Part shown: positions 8,245 to 17,887 of the stretch, in pieces | Numbering within the stretch: position 1 is the stretch's first letter | Layout: every line of letters begins with the position of its first letter | From: Mariniphaga sp041684965 | GTDB taxonomy: Bacteria > Bacteroidota > Bacteroidia > Bacteroidales > Prolixibacteraceae | Assembly (NCBI GenBank): GCA_041684965.1 | Contig: JAWLGR010000006.1 | Span: 124,001-188,000, forward strand | Reading direction: 5' to 3' | DNA: 64,000 nucleotides | Notes under the pieces: model-generated | What the model was told of the DNA's origin: nothing | What the model saw: the letters and a program-made list of their open reading frames with translations, nothing else | Databases searched by the model: none | Made by a program: the position numbers and the translations under genes

Positions 8245-8994
8245 TTAAATCTTCTTTAGCTGCTCCATCACCATTTCTTTTCTCTGCCGTGATATACTTA
8301 CAGAAGCACCATCGTTCATTTTGATGTACCCGCCTTCGGATTTTATGTATGCATTGACTTCGTTAAGATTAATCAGGTGTGACTGGTGGATACGTAAGAA
8401 ATTATAATCTGAAAGCAGATCATCGTATTCTTTTAAAGTGCGGGATGCCACTATGCTTTTACCATTCCGTAGAAATAAGTGGGTATAGTTTCCATCACCC
8501 TGGCACCGTATAATGGATGAAACTTCAACAAATTCTATTTTATCGCTTTGGGGTATTGCAATTTTGGAATGCGGCATTTCTTTCTGACGGTTGTTAAGCA
8601 ATGTTTTCATTCGCAGGTTTTCTGATTTCTCTGTTAATCTGTTGCCAACTTTTTCAACCGCCTTTACCAGTTCAAGTATATCAACAGGTTTTAACAGATA
8701 ATCAAGTGCACAAAACTTAACTGCTTTTATTCCATAATGGTCATAAGCTGTAACAAATATGACTTCAAAATTAATTTTCCCAATACTTTCCAGTAATGAA
8801 AAACCACTACCCCCGGGCATTTCAATGTCTAAAAACACCAGATCGGGTTCATATAAGGAAATAGCTTTCCTTCCGGCTATAGCTGAAGCACAGGAAGCAA
8901 CCACCTCAACAGTGGGGCAATATTCCGTCAGAATTTTCTTCAGATTGTCGCGGTTGGCCTTTTCGTCTTCAATAATTATTGCTTTAATTTTCAT
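8245..8994 (-). CDS. LytTR-family response regulator
   Basis: The 249-residue protein has an N-terminal receiver with the acidic pair IIEDE and phospho-accepting Asp56 in PDLVFLDIEMPGG, followed by a LytTR DNA-binding domain (about 145-249) with the family landmarks GDGNYTHLFL, ASRTLKEYDDLL, FLRIHQSHLINLNEV and VSISRQRK. LytTR regulators bind short direct repeats upstream of their targets. It lies 43 bases downstream of, and in the same orientation as, the kinase at 9038-11968, so the two should form a cognate two-component pair. The target genes are not evident. Confidence 0.95.
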   Translation of the reverse strand: MKIKAIIIEDEKANRDNLKKILTEYCPTVEVVASCASAIAGRKAISLYEPDLVFLDIEMPGGSGFSLLESIGKINFEVIFVTAYDHYGIKAVKFCALDYLLKPVDILELVKAVEKVGNRLTEKSENLRMKTLLNNRQKEMPHSKIAIPQSDKIEFVEVSSIIRCQGDGNYTHLFLRNGKSIVASRTLKEYDDLLSDYNFLRIHQSHLINLNEVNAYIKSEGGYIKMNDGASVSISRQRKEMVMEQLKKI

Positions 8995-9037
8995 TCAGCT
9001 AAAATTTGATAATAAATTCTATTGCTACGGGAACATC

Positions 9038-11968
9038 TCAGACAGGGATCATTAAAGTTATTTTCGTTCCGTTATTCATATTACCATTTCTGTTTTCAAC
9101 TTTTAGATGAAGTTTTTCATTGCTTTGCGAATTTAACAAATTGAGTCTTTTTTCCGAAAGTTTCATTGCCAGGCCCTGTCCGTTCCCATTTTCGGAAACA
9201 TCAATACCAACTCCGTCGTCCTCTACGATGCAGGTCAACACGCCACTCTCCTTGGTAAAATGAACATTTATCATACCGTGACCTTTGGGTGTAATTCCAT
9301 GGATAACTGCATTTTCCACAAAAGGTTGAACCAGCATCCCCGGTATTTCCTCATTTTCAGGATCAATGTTTTCCGATAATGAAATGGTGTACTGAAAATC
9401 AACCCGTAACTGTTCGAGCTCCAGGTAATTTTTTAACAGCTCAAGTTCATCGGCCAGATTCACCAGTTTTTTGTTCGAATTGGCAAGCACCATGCGCATT
9501 AACCGGGCAAACCTGGAAAGATAAAGATTGGCATTTTTTATATCATTTTGGTTTATGAGATTTTGTATGGAGCCCATGGCGTTAAAAATAAAGTGAGGGT
9601 TCATTTGCGAACGAATGGCCTTCAGCTCAAGCTCCGAAAGCTTTCTTCGCGCTTCCTCCCGCTTCTTTATCCTTTCTGTTCGTATACGTATTACAAGCCA
9701 TGATAAAATACCAAAGAGGGTCAAACTTCCAACAATGAATAACCAGGGAATTTCTGATTTTGCAGGAGGCGTGTCTGGTGAATTCAAATATTCATCTATA
9801 ATTTCAGGAAGGTTGTGCCCTGTATAGTGCCCTATCTTGCCAATATTATTGTCAATAATCATTCTGTCTTTGTTCAATAACAGAATCCGGCTTCTATCTT
9901 CAATCAATCTGATTTTTTCAAATACTGTTCGATCGTGTTCAGGTAAATAGATGTACAGGAAATTAACGAATTCTGTACTGACCGATTCTGTCATTTTCCC
10001 TTTTGCAAAATCTGGCCTGATAACAACATAATTTATCTTCTCAAGTTGGGAATCTTCTTTTATTATCCGGGTTAATTCTTCAAGTTCTTCCTGATGCTGA
10101 GGACTTCGCAGGTAGAACGAATTGTTAATATCAACTATGGCAAAATGACCTTTGGGAATTTCCACCTTGTTATTCTCCATGTCAACAATTTCCGGAAAAG
10201 GAAAAGCGTTACCCTCTTTAATTATTTCCATTTCCTGTATCAATTGTTGAAGGGTATTTGAAAAAGATGGGTTCCCTGGCAGTTTAATGAATTCATCCAG
10301 TTCTTTTGTAATATCTTCCTGATTCCCTTTAAGGATTTCCGATTTAAGTAGCATAAAGGCAGAATAATAATAAGGATACCCCACATAATGTAGTGCTGCA
10401 AAATATAAATTCTCCCTGACATTGTCCCTTTCATACCTTCTTCCTCTTTGAGCCAGGAAGATTCGGTTTTTTAGCTCCAGATTCCTGTCAATAAAAACAT
10501 TGTATGCAGGAGAATAATTTGTTACATCGCCAATTAATGGCAAAGAATCATTGAAGTTCTCAAAATAGGAAGCATTTTTATTAGCCCTGGTTACATCCAG
10601 ATTTTTTTCAAGAGCTTTTTCCCTTTCAACATCTTGTCGTGCAACGGTATAACTGATAGCGATACGAAAATTGGATTCAGTTTCTATAAAATTTCTACAT
10701 TCATTTGAAATGAGTCCTTTATACTTTTTTAAGATTATACCGACGCGTTTTTTATATTCATCCCTTTTTTCAATAATTAATTCATAAGGAAATTTTGATG
10801 TTTCGTAATGATACATATAATATTTTTCATCCCAGAATTCAAGGACACACTGAACATCATTGGCACCAAATCCTTCAACGACAGGTTTTTTGTTGCTTTC
10901 ATCCCAGTTTAACTGAACCTGCATTCCCGGAGTAAGAAACAGGTAAAAAGTTTTTGAATTAAATGTCAAGGTGCAGATTACCGGTTGTTTCAGATTTAAG
11001 GGAATTTCGAAAAAACCATTCTTTACCTGAACAGTTTCGTTTATTTCATAACCTGCTGCCTCACTCTTTAAAACCGCTGTTCCGTTCAAATCGCCTTCGG
11101 TAAATTTTCCTGTAATTGTTGTGTTTGCTATATCTTTAAAATCATAAACATAAGCCTTAAAATCAGGAGTCATTATCACGAAAGGCAACCCGCTTTTCTT
11201 ATGAATCAACATCATGTCGTTGTCATCTTTTCCGCTTAGCTTCAAATAAGCAAAATTACCCGAATGCTTTTCAAATACTACATGTGAATCCTGATTTTTG
11301 TCAGCAATAAGACCTGAAGGTGCCCATACATCCCCAACATTTTTATCTTCTTTTGGAATGATTGCATTCCATGAATCCAAAACAATCCGGACAAAATCAG
11401 GACCGATTATATTGTAGATGTTGTACCTGAAATATATATTAACAAGAAACGATGCATTCTGGGTCATGAAATTTCTTCCCGGAAACCTCAACTCCTTGTT
11501 TTCAAATTCATCAGTAATAATTTCTGTGCTTGATTTGTTTTGCATATCGAACCGGCAGGTAAATGACCTACCCAGAATATTATTAATCTCAGTCACATAT
11601 TCATCAGACAGGTCAACAGGGTAATCGGTATCATTATAATAAAGTGCGTCAGAATCTCGGATGTTTCTCTTCTCGTAAAATCTGATTTGTGTCAGAGTAA
11701 ATTTTAATTCAATGGACGTATCTGCTGATTCTTTACATTCCACTTGCCATTCAGATAAAGCGGTAAGATGACCTGACCCAATTGTAAATCTGCCTTTCAT
11801 TAGAGTATCCAGTGCATTTACTGTATGGTCAATATTTGTAAATAATTCGAATACCATTTTCCATTGGTCCCCTTTTCTTACCTTACAGGATAAATCTGCA
11901 TTTTGAAAAGCAAAACAAGGATTCACCAGTAGTAACAACAGAAGCAAATAAATCATCTTTTTCATCAC
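9038..11968 (-). CDS. LytS-type sensor kinase with DUF4369/TlpA-like extracytoplasmic region
   Basis: The 976-residue protein begins with a signal peptide (MMKKMIYLLLLLLLVNPCFA). A long periplasmic part follows: an unidentified beta-rich region (about 25-280), a DUF4369-like segment (about 285-350: GDLNGTAVLKSE, FEIPLNLKQPV, FYLFLTPGMQVQLNW), a helical region, and a thioredoxin/TlpA-like segment (about 590-735: FPFPEIVDMENN, FAIVDINNSF, RILLLNKDRMIID). No CxxC is present. One membrane helix (about 742-764) leads to a His_kinase domain with RSQMNPHFIFNAMG (His about 792) and an HATPase part (VQPFVENAVIHG, VEDDGVGID, GQGLAMKLSEKRL). It is co-transcribed with the LytTR regulator. DUF4369 plus a TlpA-like fold is usual in secreted thiol oxidoreductases, so here it looks adapted to sensing. 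Confidence 0.9.
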   Translation of the reverse strand: MMKKMIYLLLLLLLVNPCFAFQNADLSCKVRKGDQWKMVFELFTNIDHTVNALDTLMKGRFTIGSGHLTALSEWQVECKESADTSIELKFTLTQIRFYEKRNIRDSDALYYNDTDYPVDLSDEYVTEINNILGRSFTCRFDMQNKSSTEIITDEFENKELRFPGRNFMTQNASFLVNIYFRYNIYNIIGPDFVRIVLDSWNAIIPKEDKNVGDVWAPSGLIADKNQDSHVVFEKHSGNFAYLKLSGKDDNDMMLIHKKSGLPFVIMTPDFKAYVYDFKDIANTTITGKFTEGDLNGTAVLKSEAAGYEINETVQVKNGFFEIPLNLKQPVICTLTFNSKTFYLFLTPGMQVQLNWDESNKKPVVEGFGANDVQCVLEFWDEKYYMYHYETSKFPYELIIEKRDEYKKRVGIILKKYKGLISNECRNFIETESNFRIAISYTVARQDVEREKALEKNLDVTRANKNASYFENFNDSLPLIGDVTNYSPAYNVFIDRNLELKNRIFLAQRGRRYERDNVRENLYFAALHYVGYPYYYSAFMLLKSEILKGNQEDITKELDEFIKLPGNPSFSNTLQQLIQEMEIIKEGNAFPFPEIVDMENNKVEIPKGHFAIVDINNSFYLRSPQHQEELEELTRIIKEDSQLEKINYVVIRPDFAKGKMTESVSTEFVNFLYIYLPEHDRTVFEKIRLIEDRSRILLLNKDRMIIDNNIGKIGHYTGHNLPEIIDEYLNSPDTPPAKSEIPWLFIVGSLTLFGILSWLVIRIRTERIKKREEARRKLSELELKAIRSQMNPHFIFNAMGSIQNLINQNDIKNANLYLSRFARLMRMVLANSNKKLVNLADELELLKNYLELEQLRVDFQYTISLSENIDPENEEIPGMLVQPFVENAVIHGITPKGHGMINVHFTKESGVLTCIVEDDGVGIDVSENGNGQGLAMKLSEKRLNLLNSQSNEKLHLKVENRNGNMNNGTKITLMIPV

Positions 11969-12201
11969 ACTAAATTTAAATTTTCACATGAGTATTCCTG
12001 TAAATATTAGGAATTATCTCAGCAAAATTTTCCATCAATGATTAATTGGTCATGCTAATTGAGTATTTGGAACAATATTCAAAGTAACCAGCAATAATTG
12101 GATACCTGAATGAAAAGATATAAGATAATTTGATTTTCAGCAGACCAAAATTCTCTGGCTCTAATAATAAATCAGAACAAATTAAGAGCTTTTTTTAATC
12201 T

Positions 12202-13434
12202 TCAATCCAGAATGATTTTTTGCGTATAAGTTTTCTTTTCTTCCTGAATTTTTACCAGATAGCTGGTTTTAGGGTACCTTGAAAGGTCGATTGTGCAGGA
12301 GGTTTTATTCCTCATATCGGCTGCAATTATTTTTTTTCCGTTCATGCTGTAAATTTCTGCCATGATAATTTTCCCATTGCTGTTGCTTATTGTTATTTTA
12401 CCGTTGGTAGGATTTGGATAAATAACAGTATGGTTCTCAATGGCGCGGTTTTCACTTGTACCGGTAGATGGAGCGTAAATAGGTCCGATGTATTCGGTTG
12501 CCATCACCAGGTGATCGAACTTAATATAGCTTGAAGGAGCTTTGGGGTCATCATGATAAAATTCAATCCAAAGCCAGTTGATGTTCAATTTTTCATCCGT
12601 TCTCCAGCGAAAACCTTCAAAGGGAGGATCATCCGGATTGTTGTACCACTTATCTTTGTTCCAGTGTCCATTGGGGAAACCGGGGCCCCAATGCCCAACC
12701 TGTTCACCGTCTACCCACACGGCCATTTCCCCATTGTATTCCGAAACAGGATTGTTTAGTTTAATCATTATCTCAATACACATCCACTCATCAAAAGCAA
12801 CTTTAGGATAATTAACATCAGGGGATTGTCCAAATCCGGTTGCACCTTGTGTCACCATTGTATTTCCATAGCAGGTAGTACCATTAAAGCTTTTCATATC
12901 TCCCCAGTAAATGTAGGTATCCATTCCGGTGGGATTGGCATTCTGCCATACCGGTTCAAACGAAATACTCAGCCGGCTGCTTCCCATACCACAGGTGCCA
13001 GCTTTTGGACTGGGCCAGGAGGTAGAAGGATTGTATCCGCCAAACCACACACCTTCATGATGGAAATACCCTTTTGATTCAGATGGGTATTTTACATAGT
13101 AACGTACATAAACAATGCTGTCAAAGCCTGGAGAAAATCGTCTGAACAGATGTCCGCCGTTATTGACCCCTCCTGTAATGCTTGTCATTTTTAATGAATT
13201 CGGACCCTGGCTCCCCGGAGGAACATCGGAATCCAATGACATGCCTGCTGAATTTTTGATGTCACTGTACCGGCTTAAAATACCTGCCATTGTATCATCA
13301 AATTTCTCAACATATACAATCCGAGGATCGGCTTCTATTCCCGTATCATTAGGGTATAAATTAGAAATCTGAGCTATGGAGGCGAAGGTTAAAATAAAAA
13401 TAAGAGAAATTAAACAGCTGAATCTTCTTTTCAT
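12202..13434 (-). CDS. Secreted polysaccharide lyase-like protein (PL14-like) with T9SS sorting domain
   Basis: The 410-residue product has a signal peptide (MKRRFSCLISLIFILTFASIAQ) and a single beta-jelly-roll domain (about 40-315) of the kind annotated as polysaccharide lyase family 14-like. Visible elements are VYVRYYVKYP, GYFHHEGVWFGGYNP, WMCIEIMIKLN, AVWVDGEQVGHWGPG and a late NINWLWIEFYHDDP strand. The last 75 residues (VIYPNPTNGKITISN to YTQKIILD) are a type-A T9SS sorting domain, so the protein should be exported across the outer membrane and anchored or released. Uronate-containing polysaccharide as substrate is inference from the neighbouring pectin and hexuronate genes. A cleavage role is not proven. 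Confidence 0.8.
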   Translation of the reverse strand: MKRRFSCLISLIFILTFASIAQISNLYPNDTGIEADPRIVYVEKFDDTMAGILSRYSDIKNSAGMSLDSDVPPGSQGPNSLKMTSITGGVNNGGHLFRRFSPGFDSIVYVRYYVKYPSESKGYFHHEGVWFGGYNPSTSWPSPKAGTCGMGSSRLSISFEPVWQNANPTGMDTYIYWGDMKSFNGTTCYGNTMVTQGATGFGQSPDVNYPKVAFDEWMCIEIMIKLNNPVSEYNGEMAVWVDGEQVGHWGPGFPNGHWNKDKWYNNPDDPPFEGFRWRTDEKLNINWLWIEFYHDDPKAPSSYIKFDHLVMATEYIGPIYAPSTGTSENRAIENHTVIYPNPTNGKITISNSNGKIIMAEIYSMNGKKIIAADMRNKTSCTIDLSRYPKTSYLVKIQEEKKTYTQKIILD

Positions 13435-13496
13435 AGTAATTAGTTTAAGTTCATTGTAATTTTATGCCGGACTGCAAGATAAGTAATGTCTTTCAG

Positions 13497-13532
13497 ATAA
13501 AAAAGCATCCGATTCTGTCAATGCTTTTTTAT
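13497..13532. terminator. Hairpin in the divergent spacer
   Basis: ATAAAAAAGCAT at 13497-13508 and ATGCTTTTTTAT at 13521-13532 form a perfect 12-bp stem with a 12-base loop. It looks like a bidirectional terminator, yet it lies upstream of both flanking genes. This suggests that the gene it once served has been deleted. Confidence 0.5.
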
Positions 13533-13718
13533 AGGTTAATTCATTAAAACCTTTTGTTTTTCGACTTTCTTTGGCTGATTAAAAAACCACGATTTACAAT
13601 AGTTTTTATAAAATGTTAATTGGAGCTGAAGCGATAATATCCTCTGAGTAATAACTTCACAGGGTTTAGGTCAAGTTTTTGAAATAAATCCATGGATATA
13701 TTTTTCACATAAAAAAAT

Positions 13719-13726
13719 TATATTTG
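13719..13726 (+). promoter_or_regulatory. -7 promoter element upstream of the lyase remnant
   Basis: TATATTTG matches TAnnTTTG and lies 37 bases before the ATG at 13764. No convincing -33 box is seen. Confidence 0.45.
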
Positions 13727-13763
13727 AAAACAAAACCATCGGGTAGGCAATAAAAAAGAAAAT

Positions 13764-14328
13764 ATGCAATTAATCAAGACTTTTATACTTCTGACAACAT
13801 TATTCTCATTTGGATTACAACCATCCAATAAAAAAGATAATGCCGGCACAAAGCCTGAATGGGCTTTAAAGTTTGCAGATGCAGTAATCCACAGGAGTGA
13901 TAGTCTTATTTACTATGATCGTGACAAACCCAATAGATTCAATTTTTGCTACATTTGCTTTAGGCACCGAACTGTCGAAAGGTAAATTTGTTTATGAAGG
14001 CGGTCCCGCCACCATTTATTTGTATTCTTCTCATAGCGGGATTAATTTCTATTATCTGAAAGCAGAAGAAGTCGTTACCAGTGTTAAACCCATTGAAGCT
14101 GTCAAATCTGAAATTAAGGTATATCCCAATCCAGCTACAGACAAAGTGTTCGTAAATGTAACCCATCCGGTCAGAGTAGCAGTTTATAATTTATCAGGTA
14201 TGATGGTTAAATCAAAGCTATTAGAATCACAAAATGATTATATAGATGTAAATGACCTGCCAGCCGGGATGTATATCATCCGGTCACAATTAAGTAATGA
14301 ATTCTCCAGGAAACTCATTATCAGATAA
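13764..14328 (+). pseudogene. Chimeric remnant: GH105-like N-terminus joined to T9SS lyase C-terminus
   Basis: Two frames meet near 13930-13960. The first (from 13764) has a signal-like start and then PEWALKFADAVIHRSDSLIYY, which resembles the N-terminus of GH105-type unsaturated rhamnogalacturonyl hydrolases; it stops at 13985. The second (13897-14328) reads SIFATFALGTELSKGKFVYE, GGPATIYLYSSHSGINFYYL and then a T9SS sorting domain (VYPNPATDKVFVNV to SRKLIIR), as in secreted pectin-degrading enzymes. The catalytic centres of both proteins are missing and the junction is out of frame. The simplest reading is a deletion that joined two neighbouring pectin genes. The promoter and terminator remain. 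The family labels are tentative, but the disruption itself is clear. Confidence 0.65.
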
Positions 14329-14355
14329 TACATAAAATTACTGCACTAATAACTG

Positions 14356-14393
14356 AACCGCTCTGCATCATATCAGAGCGGTTTTTCTTTTTT
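14356..14393 (+). terminator. Rho-independent terminator after the lyase remnant
   Basis: AACCGCTCTG at 14356-14365 pairs with CAGAGCGGTT at 14374-14383, a perfect 10-bp stem with an 8-base loop followed by a T-rich tract. Confidence 0.88.
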
Positions 14394-14457
14394 AATCAAA
14401 ACCAATTTTTCAAAAAAAACGTATCATTTAATCCGGAATAATAATGACAGGCGTACC

Positions 14458-15672
14458 ATGAAACTATTTATAGGTGTTGTAATTCTTGCATTGCTGTCAG
14501 AATTTGAATCTTCAGGTCAGTCAGAATTTAACAGCATTAATATGGAAAGATATGGGAATCAAAATAAATCCTTAAAACTTTTTCTGTGCGGTGATGTGAT
14601 GACAGGCCGTGGAATCGACCAGGCTCTGCCATTTCCCGTCAACCCGGTTTTATACGAGTCGTATGTAAAAGATGCGCGTGTATACCTTCAAATAGCCGAA
14701 CAGAAAAACGGTAAAATTGAAGTTCCGGTTGCATGGGAATATCTATGGGGTGATGCAATGGAAGTTTGGGATAAATACATACCTGATTTAAAAGCACTCA
14801 ATCTGGAAACAAGCATTACCACTCATCCGGAATTCTGGCCGGGGAAAGGAATCAATTACCGCATGAATCCCAAAAATATAAAAGTGCTTACTGTAGCCGG
14901 GATTGATCACTGCAGCCTTGCCAATAATCACATTATGGACTGGGGGCAACAAGGACTTGAAGAAACAATAAATACACTAAGGGAAGCCAATATTCAATTC
15001 TCGGGTGCCGGGATGAACCTTCATGCAGCAGCCAGTCCCTCTGTTTTTGAAACAAAAAATGGCCGTGTACTGATTTATTCATATGCAACTCCAGGCAGTG
15101 GAGTACCTGCAGGATGGGCTGCTAAGCCCCGCTCACCGGGTGTAAATATATTATATGAATCAGATTCGAATAGCGTAATTAAAATAAAACAACATATAAC
15201 CCAACTAAAACGCAAAGGAGATCTTGTAGTTTTTTCAGTTCATTGGGGAGGAAATTGGGGTTATTTTATTCCTGATCAAAGACAGGAATTTGCTCATAGG
15301 CTGATAAAAGATGCAGATGTAGATTTAATTTTCGGGCATTCCTCTCATCATCCTCTGGGAATGGAGGTATATAAGAATAAATTAATCATTTATGGAGCCG
15401 GAGATTTCATGAACGATTACGAAGGAATCAGTGGTCATGAAAAATACCGTGGAGAACTCACACTGATGTATTTTCCGGAACTGGATTTTGAAACCGGAAT
15501 GTTGAAATCACTTATGATGATCCCAATGGAAATAAAAAATTTCAGGTTAAATTATGCTTCAGCCAAAGATGCAGAATGGCTTCAAAAAACTCTAAACAGA
15601 GAATGTATAAAACTGGGTGCAGAAGTAAGGATTGAATCAGACAATTCACTTTGGCTGGAATGGAAGAAATAA
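14458..15672 (+). CDS. CapA-family (PGA_cap) metallophosphatase-like secreted protein
   Basis: The 404-residue protein has an N-terminal hydrophobic leader (about 1-21) and a calcineurin-like PGA_cap domain. Visible motifs are LCGDVMTGRG (metal-binding Asp46), LKALNLETSIT, CSLANNHIMDWG, VVFSVHWGGNWGY and DLIFGHSSHHPLG. CapA proteins take part in poly-gamma-glutamate capsule synthesis in Bacillus, but most Bacteroidota members have no known substrate. It lies inside the eroded pectin region and ends 17 bases from the convergent GH28 remnant. A role in extracellular polymer metabolism is possible but not shown by context. Confidence 0.85.
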   Translation: MKLFIGVVILALLSEFESSGQSEFNSINMERYGNQNKSLKLFLCGDVMTGRGIDQALPFPVNPVLYESYVKDARVYLQIAEQKNGKIEVPVAWEYLWGDAMEVWDKYIPDLKALNLETSITTHPEFWPGKGINYRMNPKNIKVLTVAGIDHCSLANNHIMDWGQQGLEETINTLREANIQFSGAGMNLHAAASPSVFETKNGRVLIYSYATPGSGVPAGWAAKPRSPGVNILYESDSNSVIKIKQHITQLKRKGDLVVFSVHWGGNWGYFIPDQRQEFAHRLIKDADVDLIFGHSSHHPLGMEVYKNKLIIYGAGDFMNDYEGISGHEKYRGELTLMYFPELDFETGMLKSLMMIPMEIKNFRLNYASAKDAEWLQKTLNRECIKLGAEVRIESDNSLWLEWKK

Positions 15673-15689
15673 AAGTTCATCCCAATAAT

Positions 15690-16991
15690 TTAAAATTTTA
15701 CTTCCCCTTTTTTTACCTCATTTCCTATTGTCGTATATTTTTCAACATTTAATCCATCAGCCGGATATTTATGAATATTTTGACTTTCCTTACCATTGAC
15801 AGTAATAGAGTTTTCTGATTCAAAGCGAAAATTAAGATCTTTTATTTCCACATCTTTAGAATTGAGAAATTCAATTGCTGTTTTATTGTCTGTAATCAAT
15901 TCCACCCGTTCAATACTTACATTTTCAGCATCAATAATGGAGAATCCATTTTCTGTTTGCAGCAACAAATCATTAATGACAACATTTTCCAGCTTCATTT
16001 CAGGAAGTCCCTGCAAAACCACAGCCTGGTGGGCACCCTTCACTACAACATTTCGTATTGAGATATTTTTAAATTGAGGAGTTTCTTCTGTTACCGGCTC
16101 TCTTACAGCTAAACTTTCTATATCTCCCCTGGCCATCATTTCAGAAACCGACATTCCTCCATAATAAAGGTTAAATGAAATAGCATTGATTGGAATGTCA
16201 GTCATCCGGATATCTGAGATGTATATATTCTCAACCACCCCACCCCGTCCCCGGTTGCTTTTAAAACGCAACCCCACATCGGTTCCCATAAAAGTACAAT
16301 TGGATACATGCATATTGCGTACTCCCCCTGACATTTCACTTCCCACGGTAACACCACCATGTCCGTGATAAACAATATTATTACGGATTACAAGATTTTC
16401 GCATGGGACACCACGACGGCGACCGTCCTCATCTTTTCCTGATTTTATGCAGATGGCATCATCGCCAACATCGAAATTTGAATTGTAAACCACAACATTT
16501 TTACACGATTCGATATCGATTCCGTCACCGTTTTGTGAGTACCAGGGATTGCGTACTGAAATATTTCTGACTGTAAGATCTTCAACCATTAGAGGGTGGA
16601 TACACCAGGCAGGTGAATTCTGAAATGTTGGTCCGTCGAAAAGTACTCTTTTGCTGTTTTGAATACTCACCATAACAGGGCGAAGAAAATCACGAATGGC
16701 TTCCTATTCTTCTTTGGTTGTCAGTCCTGTGGGAACGTTCATATTGGCAGTTTCATTGGCTTTTTTGAATTGTTCCGAAGGATACCATTCATCACCTTTT
16801 TCGTTTACAACACCACCGGAAGCCACCAACTTTTTCCATTGATTTGCTGTTAGTTTGCTTCTTTTAACAAATCTCCAGGCATCGCCCGAGCCATCCCAAA
16901 CGCCATGGCCGGTAAAGGCAATGTTTTCCAAATTTTTCCCGTATATGGGTGAAATACAGCGCCACGTATCCAGGCCTTCAAAACTGGTTTC
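15690..16991 (-). pseudogene. GH28 polygalacturonase part of a broken fusion gene
   Basis: From the junction near 16991 the frame reads ETSFEGLDTWRCISPIYGKN and FTGHGVWDGSGDAWR, a stop TAG at 16704-16706, then EAIRDFLRPVMVSIQNSKRV and the rest of a GH28 right-handed beta-helix to KKGEVKF. All classical GH28 catalytic motifs survive: NGDGIDIES, GDDAICIKSG, HGHGGVTVGSE and RFKSNRG. The stop replaces what in relatives is EEWEAIKDF, so TGG changed to TAG. The N-terminal signal peptide and first strands are missing because the sequence is joined in frame to a sensor-kinase fragment. Without a leader and with an internal stop it is very unlikely to act as a secreted polygalacturonase. Confidence 0.85.
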
Positions 16992-17880
16992 AATCATATC
17001 AAGTTCATGCAGTTTTCGTGCATTCACTCTTTCCATTACCAGTTGATGTTTCATTTTTTCCCTGGTAATAAAAAACTTAATCAAAACATATATCAAAAAC
17101 AGAATGAATATTACAAGCAGCGATAAAAACCATAAAGTCTTCCAAAAAGGAGGCAATACAGTTATTTTTTATTGCAATTCATTACCGGAATCCTGAAAAC
17201 CAGGCACTATATTTTTTATCCGCAGAATATATTCTCCAGGATTAAGATTTGTGTAGGTGGCAGAACGGTTTGTGCCAGGTTCACTCCATCTGCTATTGAA
17301 GCCTTCCAGCATATAGGAATACAAATTTTTGTCACTGTTTACATAATTAAGGGCTGCAAATTCTACTGTAAACATGTTCTTAGTGTAATTTAATATTAAG
17401 TGATCTGTTTCCGAAATGCTATTCTTCAAAACCGATTTTTTATTGTCTTCGATGGGCACCGACTTGTTAAAAATTTTTAAGTCTGTTAATATAATAGGAA
17501 TAGTTTTGTCTTCAAAAACGATTTCTGAGGGATTGAACATATTGAATCCGGAAACGGAACCAAAAAGCATGTGACCCGAGTTTGTTTTGTATGCAGCACC
17601 ATAGCAAAACTGATTGTTACTTAAGCCGTCCTTGCTGGAATAATTCCTGATATATTCCTGTCTGATATTAAACCTGGAAAGTCCGTTGGTAGTGCTAATC
17701 CAAAGATTGTAATCAGAATCTTCCAAAATGCAAAGAGCCTGATTATTAGTTAGTCCATCATTTTCATCATAATACTTCAGGGCTCCTTCTTCATCTGAGT
17801 AAACTGCAATTCCTTTATCTATAGTAGCAATCCAGATACGATTCCTGGAATCTTCATACATCGATCTGGAATATTTCTAT
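16992..17880 (-). pseudogene. Remnant of a hybrid two-component sensor (HTCS): Reg_prop and Y_Y_Y part
   Basis: Translation in one frame gives beta-propeller Reg_prop repeats (SRSMYEDSRNRIWIAT, ILEDSDYNLWISTTNGLSRF), a Y_Y_Y domain (YMLEGFNSRWSEPGTNRSA to SGNELQ), a TAA stop at 17169-17171, then KITVLPPFWKTLWFLSLLVI, a membrane helix and the linker NARKLHELDMI, where HTCS proteins normally enter the kinase domain. At that point (16991/16992) it switches to GH28 sequence. The N-terminal propeller is also missing beyond about 17880. The stop most likely arose by TTA to TAA in a leucine codon. HTCS sensors control polysaccharide-utilisation loci, so this was probably the pectin sensor of the adjoining genes. 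Confidence 0.85.
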
Positions 17881-17887
17881 TAATTTA

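Noticed and set aside
17169..17171. Sequencing or assembly error as sole cause of the broken HTCS
   Set aside because: The stop could be an error, but the independent loss of both gene ends and the join to GH28 at 16991 show real decay.
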